From JBJTIF01 sp046094825 (GTDB lineage: Bacteria; Actinomycetota; UBA4738; HRBIN12), in NCBI GenBank assembly GCA_046094825.1, contig JBJTIF010000085.1, positions 1 to 5,596 on the forward strand: a stretch of 5,596 nucleotides of DNA, written 5' to 3'. The translations under genes were made by a program, and so were the position numbers. The notes below the pieces were generated by a model. The model worked only from the letters and a program-made list of their open reading frames with translations, did no database searches and had not been told where the DNA came from. Position 1 is the stretch's first letter. Every line of letters starts with the position of its first letter. Below are positions 1 through 4,281 of this stretch, piece by piece.

Positions 1-35
1 CCGCTCCGCGGCGCCCCCCTTCCAGGTACTGGCCG
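1..35. other. Downstream flank of the H1-like gene, no feature seen
   Basis: Short stretch after the TAA stop of the minus-strand H1-like gene. It is G/C rich. It contains no convincing hairpin followed by a T tract, so no terminator for the whiB/H1-like unit is visible inside the window. Bases 6-19 are the exact reverse complement of bases 5507-5520 near the other window edge; in GC-only sequence this may be chance. Confidence 0.4.
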
Positions 36-308
36 TTAGGCCGCCTTCTTCTTCGTGCGGCGCTTACGGGCGGCCGGCTTCTTCGCCGTCGCCTTCTTCG
101 CCGTCCGACGCTTGCGCGTGGACTTCTTGGCCGTCGACTTCTTCGCAGTCCGGCGCTTACGCGTGGACTTCTTCGCCGTCGACTTCTTGGCCGTGCGGCG
201 CTTCCGCGTCGACTTCTTCGCCGTCGCCTTCTTCGCCGTCCGACGCTTGGCCGGCTTCTTCTTGGCCGCGGACTTCTTCGCCGCGGACCGCTTCTTGGCG
301 GGAGACAT
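36..308 (-). CDS. Histone H1-like Lys/Arg/Ala-rich repeat protein
   Basis: The 90-residue product has the composition of a bacterial histone H1-like DNA-binding tail. By my count it has 31 Lys, 15 Arg, 20 Ala, 12 Thr, 8 Ser, 3 Pro and the initiator Met, with no acidic or aromatic residue. It starts MSPAKK, then carries four 15-residue repeats (about residues 21-80) of the type KRRTAKKSTAKKSTR, and ends in a basic tail. There is no folded domain, signal peptide or membrane segment; it should be disordered and bind DNA (or RNA) electrostatically in the nucleoid. The ATG is preceded by AGGGGG six bases upstream. It follows the whiB2-like gene by 22 bases on the same strand, so the two are probably co-transcribed. 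Ser/Thr beside Lys/Arg could be phosphorylation sites. It resembles the basic tails of actinobacterial HU-like proteins but has no HU domain. A ribosomal or RNA-binding role cannot be excluded. Confidence 0.85.
   Translation of the reverse strand: MSPAKKRSAAKKSAAKKKPAKRRTAKKATAKKSTRKRRTAKKSTAKKSTRKRRTAKKSTAKKSTRKRRTAKKATAKKPAARKRRTKKKAA
69..248 (-). repeat. Four tandem 45-bp repeats inside the H1-like gene
   Basis: Four in-frame 45-bp units lie at 204-248, 159-203, 114-158 and 69-113, in coding order. Each encodes a version of KRRTAKKSTAKKSTR. The two middle units encode identical peptides but differ at five bases, all silent. The first unit has Ala for one Ser, and the last ends KKPAA rather than KKSTR. 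The silent differences suggest the units are not very recent copies and that the peptide pattern is conserved by selection. Confidence 0.9.
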
Positions 309-314
309 AGGTCA

Positions 315-320
315 CCCCCT
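315..320 (-). promoter_or_regulatory. Ribosome binding site of the H1-like gene
   Basis: AGGGGG on the minus strand, six bases before the ATG at 308, inside the 22-base gap after the whiB stop. It supports this start and independent translation initiation within a shared transcript. Confidence 0.7.
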
Positions 321-330
321 TCCCTTCAAC

Positions 331-558
331 TCAGGACGCCATACGCTTCAGGCGTCGCCGTTCCCGTTCGCTCATCCCGCCCCACACCCCGTACCGCTCG
401 TCGCGGCGAAGGGCGTAGTTCAGGCACTCGATCCGAACGGGACATTCCGAGCAGATCCGCTTGGCCTCCCTCGACGATCCACCCTTCTCGGGGAAGAACA
501 CCTCGGGATCGTGCTCTCGGCATCGCGCCTGCTCTTGCCATGGGATGTAGTGGTGCAA
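331..558 (-). CDS. whiB2: WhiB2/WhmD-like iron-sulfur transcriptional regulator
   Basis: A 75-residue WhiB protein. The four cluster cysteines are C13, C36, C39 and C45 (C-x22-C-x2-C-x5-C) and should bind a redox- and NO-sensitive [4Fe-4S] cluster. The beta-turn GVWGG is at 57-61, followed by the basic DNA-binding tail SERERRRLKR. The stretch FFPEKGGSSREAKRIC (21-36) is much closer to mycobacterial WhiB2/WhmD than to WhiB1, as far as I recall those sequences. WhiB2 is tied to septation and cell division and acts with the principal sigma factor. The start is TTG: an in-frame TGA lies 21 bases upstream, and GGGGGGAG sits six bases before the TTG. The protein is shorter at the N-terminus than M. 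tuberculosis WhiB2. The neighbouring F420 genes support the assignment, since whiB2 adjoins fbiA in M. tuberculosis. Family is near certain; the subfamily is inferred. Confidence 0.95.
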   Translation of the reverse strand: MHHYIPWQEQARCREHDPEVFFPEKGGSSREAKRICSECPVRIECLNYALRRDERYGVWGGMSERERRRLKRMAS

Positions 559-564
559 CGGACA

Positions 565-572
565 CTCCCCCC
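565..572 (-). promoter_or_regulatory. Shine-Dalgarno deciding the TTG start of whiB
   Basis: GGGGGGAG on the minus strand, six bases upstream of the TTG at 558. With the in-frame TGA just upstream it fixes the TTG as the likely start, since no ATG or GTG is available in that interval. Confidence 0.65.
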
Positions 573-573
573 G

Positions 574-593
574 GAATCACATCGCTGTGATTC
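574..593. promoter_or_regulatory. Inverted repeat (probable operator) over the whiB start point
   Basis: Perfect 8-bp arms GAATCACA and TGTGATTC are separated by TCGC. The repeat covers part of the proposed -10 hexamer and the predicted transcription start of whiB, the usual position for a repressor site. The half-sites run TCACA...TGTGA, opposite to a CRP site (TGTGA...TCACA), so it is not a standard CRP box. I do not recognise the cognate regulator. As RNA it could also form a small hairpin at the 5' end of the transcript. Confidence 0.6.
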
Positions 594-619
594 TGAAGGA
601 TGCCGCCCCGAACTGACAA
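590..619 (-). promoter_or_regulatory. Candidate promoter of the whiB/H1-like unit
   Basis: On the minus strand, TTGTCA (619-614) is five of six to the -35 consensus and CAGAAT (595-590) is four of six to the -10 consensus, with an 18-base spacer. Start of transcription would fall near 583, giving a leader of about 25 bases that contains the GGGGGGAG ribosome site. The prediction rests on motif match and position only. Confidence 0.5.
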
Positions 620-627
620 GGGGGCGG
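603..627. repeat. GC-rich inverted repeat bracketing the whiB -35 element
   Basis: CCGCCCC (603-609) and GGGGCGG (621-627) are perfect 7-bp arms with an 11-base centre that holds the proposed -35 hexamer. It could be a protein site or a chance match in GC-rich sequence. There is no T tract, so it is not a terminator. Confidence 0.35.
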
Positions 628-725
628 AGCAACTTTTCCGTGCGTGATCCGTGCCCACGGAGCCCATCGTCCCGACCCGGGACCGGCGTTGCAAGGAGTT
701 CCGGCGGGAAATTCGCCAATCAAGT

Positions 726-748
726 AGATTGACGATAATCGTCAATCT
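726..748. promoter_or_regulatory. Perfect 23-bp palindrome, Fur-box-like operator candidate
   Basis: Arms AGATTGACGAT and ATCGTCAATCT flank a single central A. It stands out as AT-richer than its surroundings. The core TGACGAT-A-ATCGTCA has the 7-1-7 symmetry of Fur-superfamily boxes and matches five of seven bases per half of the Fur core TGATAAT. It begins 27 bases beyond the fbiC stop and lies about 140 bases upstream of the predicted whiB start point. Which promoter it controls is unclear; GATAAT within it (734-739, plus strand) resembles a -10 but lacks a good -35. Metal-, peroxide- or other dimeric regulators are possible. Confidence 0.55.
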
Positions 749-775
749 GATGGACCACGCACGGATGCACGCGCG

Positions 776-3319
776 TCACTCCCGAACACCCGACGCGGCG
801 ACGTCGACGGCGTCGGACGACGCGTTGTGGATAACTCCGCCCGACCTCCCGCGTCGGTCGATCGCGCCGTACGTCGTCGAGCGCTCGCGAGGGTCGCGAC
901 CGATGCTGCGGATCGCCGCCTCGAGCTCCTCGACCTCCTTCGCGATGCCCCACGTCGCGCCGGCCATGCGGCTGATCGTCTCCTCCATGAGGGTCCCGCC
1001 GAGGTCGTTCGCTCCCCCGTCGAGGATGCGCTGCGACGCCGCGAGGCCGAGCTTCACCCACGACACCTGGACGTTCGGCACCACGCCGTCGAGGAGGATG
1101 CGGCCGACGGCGTGCATCCGGCGGCTCTCGTCGTCGGTCGCCCCGGGGCGAGCGCGCCCGGCGAGGTAGATCGGGGCGTTGCGGTGGACGAACGGGAGCG
1201 GGACGAACTCCGTGAAGCCCCCGGTGTCCGCCCCGATCCGGGCGAGGCGGCGCAGGTGTGCGACCCAGTGGGGCGGCGCGTCGACGTGCCCGAACATGAT
1301 CGTCGAGGACGAGCGGATCCCGAGCCCGTGGGCCGTCCGGACGATCTCTTCCCACGTGTCGGCCGGGAGCTTCCCCTTCGTGAGGAGCCACCGGACGCCG
1401 TCGTCGAGGATCTCCGCCGCCGTGCCGGGGATCGAGCCGAGGCCCCGGAGGCGGCACTCCTCGAGGAATTCGCGGAAGGAGATGCCGAGCCGGGTCGCGC
1501 CGTTCAGGACCTCCATCGGGCTGAAGGCGTGGAGGTGGATCCCGGGGACGCGCTCACGGATCGCGGTGAGGAGATCGAAGTAGAAGGTGCCGGGGAGGTC
1601 GGGATGGATGCCGCCCTGGACGCAGACCTCGGTGGCGCCGGCGTCCCAGGCCTCCGCCGCCCGGTCGGCGACCTCCGCGAGGGTGAGGGTGTAGGACTCC
1701 GGATCGACCTCGCGCTGCGCGAAGGCGCAGAAGCGGCAGCCGACGTAGCAGACGTTCGAGAAGTTGATGTTGCGGTTCACGACGTACGTGACCGTGTCGC
1801 CGACCACCTCCCGGCGGAGGTCGTCGGCGACGCGGCAGAGCGCCTCGAGCGCGGGGCCCTCCGTCTCGAAGAGCGCGAGCGCCTCGTCGTCGGTGAGGGG
1901 GTGCCGGTCGGCGGCCTTCGCGAGCGCGGATCGGATGGTCGCGTCGAGGCGCTCGGGGTCGCGCGGCCGGCGCGCCCACGCCGCGGTCACGGGGTCGTCC
2001 TCGGGGGCGAACGCGCCGTAGACCGCGTCGGCGTCGGCGCGCAGCCCCGCGTCCGGGCCCTTCGCGAACCCGAGGGCGATCGCGCGGGGCTTCCACGCGA
2101 CGTCGGGGTCCTGCCAGGCGATCGGCGCGGCCTGCCGGGCCGCGGCGAGGCCGTCGGGGTCGGCGAGCGCCGCGATCGGCGCGCGCATCTTCGCGGCGAC
2201 GTAGGGGTCGGGCCGGTTCACGAACGCGGGACGGATCGCGAGCCGCTCGCGGAGCACGTACCCGCGGGCGGCCGTCTGCGCCTCGAGGCGCTCGATCGCC
2301 GGCCAGGGCCGCTCGGGGTTCACGTGGTCGGGCGTGATCGGCGAGACCCCGCCCCAGTCGTCGATCCCCGCGTCGAGGAGGCGGAGCTGCCGGTCGGGAT
2401 CGGAGAGGTTCGGCGGCGCCTGGACGCTCACGGCGGGGCCGAGGAGCACGCGCGCGGTCGCGACCGCCGCGAGGAAGGTCGCCTCCGACGGCGGCGGCGC
2501 GGCGCGCATCGCCGTGTCGGGCTTCGGGAGGAAGTTCTGGACGATGACCTCCTGGATGTGGCCGTAGCGGAGCTGGATCGAGCGGATCGCGAGGAGCGAC
2601 TCGGCGCGCTCGCGGTCGGTCTCGCCGATCCCGACGAGGACCCCGGTCGTGAACGGGATCGCGAGGCGGCCGGCGTCCTCGATCGTCCGCAGGCGCACCG
2701 CGGGCACCTTGTCCGGCGAGCCGTGGTGGGCCATCCCCTTGTCCCCGAGGCGCTCGGAGGTCGTCTCGAGCATGAGCCCCATCGAGGCGGACACCTGCTT
2801 CAGGCGGGCGAGGTCCTCGTAGGCCATGACCCCGGGGTTCAGGTGCGGCAGGAGCCCGGTCGCCTCGATGACGGCGATCGAGGCGGCGCGCACGTAGTCG
2901 AGCGTCGAGCCGTACCCGCGCGCCGCGAGCCAGTCGGCGGCCTCCGGGTAGCGGTCCTCCGGTCGGTCACCGAGGGTGAAGAGCGCCTCCTTGCACCCCG
3001 CGCGGCGGCCGGCCTCGGCGATCGCGACGACCTCCTCGATCGACAGGAACGCCTGCTCGATGCGGGCGGGCGGCTTCGCGAACGTGCAGTAGTGGCACCG
3101 GTCGCGGCAGAGCATCGTGAGCGGCACGAAGACCTTCCGCGAGTACGTGATCGTCCGACCCGTCGCGAGGTCGCGGACGCGGGCCGCGGTCGCCATGAGG
3201 GCGGTGAGGTCGTCGCCGGTCGCACCGAGGAGCGCTTCGGCCTCCTCGAGCGAGAGGGCCTTCCCGTCCGAAGCCCTCGCGAGGGCCCGGCGGATGCGGT
3301 GGCGCCCGGCATCCGGCAT
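776..3319 (-). CDS. fbiC: FbiC, Fo synthase (fused CofG-CofH radical SAM)
   Basis: The 847-residue protein makes 7,8-didemethyl-8-hydroxy-5-deazariboflavin (Fo), the F420 chromophore, from tyrosine and the flavin precursor 5-amino-6-ribitylamino-uracil, in the cytoplasm. It has two radical SAM halves. The N-terminal CofG half (about 1-345) has the cluster motif C71-x3-C75-x2-C78 (CRDRCHYC). The C-terminal CofH half (about 460-820) has C524-x3-C528-x2-C531 (CYVGCRFC). A linker rich in Ala, Pro and Asp joins them. Length and order match mycobacterial FbiC (about 856 residues). It ends in a roughly 25-residue tail after the family-typical RERSTTYGAI. The ATG at 3319 has no Shine-Dalgarno and a -10-like TAGGCT eight bases upstream, which suggests a leaderless mRNA. 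It diverges from fbiA across 29 bases. No key residue seems missing. Confidence 0.97.
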   Translation of the reverse strand: MPDAGRHRIRRALARASDGKALSLEEAEALLGATGDDLTALMATAARVRDLATGRTITYSRKVFVPLTMLCRDRCHYCTFAKPPARIEQAFLSIEEVVAIAEAGRRAGCKEALFTLGDRPEDRYPEAADWLAARGYGSTLDYVRAASIAVIEATGLLPHLNPGVMAYEDLARLKQVSASMGLMLETTSERLGDKGMAHHGSPDKVPAVRLRTIEDAGRLAIPFTTGVLVGIGETDRERAESLLAIRSIQLRYGHIQEVIVQNFLPKPDTAMRAAPPPSEATFLAAVATARVLLGPAVSVQAPPNLSDPDRQLRLLDAGIDDWGGVSPITPDHVNPERPWPAIERLEAQTAARGYVLRERLAIRPAFVNRPDPYVAAKMRAPIAALADPDGLAAARQAAPIAWQDPDVAWKPRAIALGFAKGPDAGLRADADAVYGAFAPEDDPVTAAWARRPRDPERLDATIRSALAKAADRHPLTDDEALALFETEGPALEALCRVADDLRREVVGDTVTYVVNRNINFSNVCYVGCRFCAFAQREVDPESYTLTLAEVADRAAEAWDAGATEVCVQGGIHPDLPGTFYFDLLTAIRERVPGIHLHAFSPMEVLNGATRLGISFREFLEECRLRGLGSIPGTAAEILDDGVRWLLTKGKLPADTWEEIVRTAHGLGIRSSSTIMFGHVDAPPHWVAHLRRLARIGADTGGFTEFVPLPFVHRNAPIYLAGRARPGATDDESRRMHAVGRILLDGVVPNVQVSWVKLGLAASQRILDGGANDLGGTLMEETISRMAGATWGIAKEVEELEAAIRSIGRDPRERSTTYGAIDRRGRSGGVIHNASSDAVDVAASGVRE

Positions 3320-3348
3320 GCCGCGCGAGCCTACTACGCTCTGCGCCG
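3320..3348. promoter_or_regulatory. Bidirectional leaderless promoter between fbiC and fbiA
   Basis: The whole divergent gap is 29 bases. It carries TAGGCT on the minus strand (3333-3328) and TACGCT on the plus strand (3335-3340), both fitting the actinobacterial -10 pattern TANNNT. They stand back to back with one C between them, as a near palindrome AGCCTA-C-TACGCT. Each hexamer ends eight bases before its own ATG, so transcription would begin at or next to the start codon. No Shine-Dalgarno is present for either gene and no clear -35 is seen; any -35 would lie inside the opposite gene. Confidence 0.5.
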
Positions 3349-4281
3349 ATGGAGGTCGTGGCGCTCGCCGGTGGCATCGGCGCGGGGAAGTTCCTCCGCG
3401 GGCTCCGCCGCGCGGTCGGCGACGCGCACCTCACGGTGATCGGCAACACCGCCGACGACCTGCGGGTCCACGGGCTCCACGTGTCCCCCGACCTCGACTC
3501 GGTCCTCTACTGGCTCACCGACACCGGGGATCGGACGCGCGGCTGGGGGCGCGGCGAGGAGACGTTCCGCGCGACCGAGGAGCTCCGTCGGCTCGGTGCC
3601 GATGGAGCGTGGTTCGGTCTCGGCGACCTCGACCTCGCGACGCACCTGTTCCGCACCGGCCGCCTCGAAGCCGGCGCCTCGCTCTCCGCGGCGACGGCCG
3701 ACCTCGCCGCGGCGTTCGGGCTCGAGGTGCGTCTCCTGCCGATGTCCGACGATCCGGTCGAGACGCGCATCGCGGTCGCGGGCGGCGAGGAGCTCGCGTT
3801 CCAGGACTACTGGGTGCGGCGCGGCGGCCGCGACGCGGTCACGGGCGTGCGCTACGCGGGCGCGTCGGACGCGCGCCCCGCGCCCGGCGTCCTCGAGGCG
3901 ATCGCGACGGCCGACGCCGTCGTGCTCTGCCCGTCGAACCCGGTCGCGTCGATCGGACCGATCCTCGCGGTGCCCGGCGTGCGCGACGCGGTCGCGGCGC
4001 GCCGCGACCGCGTCGTCGGGGTGTCGGGCATCGTCGGCGGTGCGCCGATCGGTGGGATGGCTGACCGGCTGCTCGTCGCGCTCGGCATCGAGGTGTCGGC
4101 CGCCGGCGCGGCGACCTGCTACGCGGGGATCCTCGGCGCCTGGCTCATCGACGGGCGCGACCGCCACCTCGCGTCGGCGATCGCGGCGACCGGCGTCGCG
4201 GTCGGCGTCGCGGACACCGTCATGACGGACGACGGTGTCGCCGAGGCCGTCGCGCGGGCCGCGCTCGGGCTGCTGCCGTGA
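3349..4281 (+). CDS. fbiA: FbiA, CofD-family phospho-acid transferase to Fo
   Basis: The 310-residue protein is a CofD/FbiA transferase. It moves a three-carbon phospho-acid from its GDP-activated form to Fo, releasing GMP. In actinobacteria the donor is understood to be enolpyruvyl-diphosphoguanosine, giving dehydro-F420-0; in archaea it is lactyl-diphosphoguanosine. Family motifs are in order: ALAGGIGAGKFLRGL (5-19), GNTADDLRVHGLHVSPDLDS (32-51), DLATHLFRTGRLEAGASLS (95-113), PMSDDPVETR (131-140), CPSNPVASIGPIL (194-206) and SGIVGGAPIGGMADRLL (226-242). The length is normal. The ATG has no Shine-Dalgarno, and TACGCT ends eight bases before it, so the mRNA is probably leaderless. The stop overlaps the fbiB start in GTGA. 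FbiD/CofC, which supplies the donor, is not in the window. The donor cannot be told from motifs alone. Confidence 0.96.
   Translation: MEVVALAGGIGAGKFLRGLRRAVGDAHLTVIGNTADDLRVHGLHVSPDLDSVLYWLTDTGDRTRGWGRGEETFRATEELRRLGADGAWFGLGDLDLATHLFRTGRLEAGASLSAATADLAAAFGLEVRLLPMSDDPVETRIAVAGGEELAFQDYWVRRGGRDAVTGVRYAGASDARPAPGVLEAIATADAVVLCPSNPVASIGPILAVPGVRDAVAARRDRVVGVSGIVGGAPIGGMADRLLVALGIEVSAAGAATCYAGILGAWLIDGRDRHLASAIAATGVAVGVADTVMTDDGVAEAVARAALGLLP

Noticed and set aside
574..593. CRP/FNR-type activator site upstream of whiB
   Set aside because: Half-sites are TCACA-N4-TGTGA, the reverse order of the CRP consensus TGTGA-N6-TCACA, and the site lies on the start point rather than upstream of -35.
55..732. 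225-codon plus-strand frame across the H1-like and whiB genes
   Set aside because: Its FFAVRRLRVDF-type repeats are simply the reverse reading of the Lys-rich repeats, and it crosses the whiB gene antisense. The minus-strand genes have ribosome sites and family motifs.
326..745. 139-codon minus-strand frame overlapping whiB and its promoter
   Set aside because: It is in a different frame from the WhiB cysteine motif, covers the promoter elements and has no recognisable domain.
726..748. Intrinsic terminator for fbiC
   Set aside because: The stem is only moderately GC, symmetry continues almost to the centre as in a protein site, and no T tract follows on either strand.
559..775. Riboswitch or small RNA in the fbiC-whiB gap
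   Set aside because: I see only short inverted repeats and promoter-like hexamers, with no extended conserved fold that I recognise (for example FMN or cobalamin elements).
651..1169. 172-codon plus-strand frame starting near the 23-bp palindrome
   Set aside because: Mostly antisense to the 3' part of fbiC, Ser/Arg/Pro-rich, and without a ribosome site or motif.
827..3439. 870-codon open frame on the plus strand opposite fbiC
   Set aside because: It is Arg/Gly/Asp/Glu-rich with no recognisable motif, as expected for an antisense shadow in GC-rich DNA. The opposite strand encodes a clear full-length FbiC with both radical SAM motifs.
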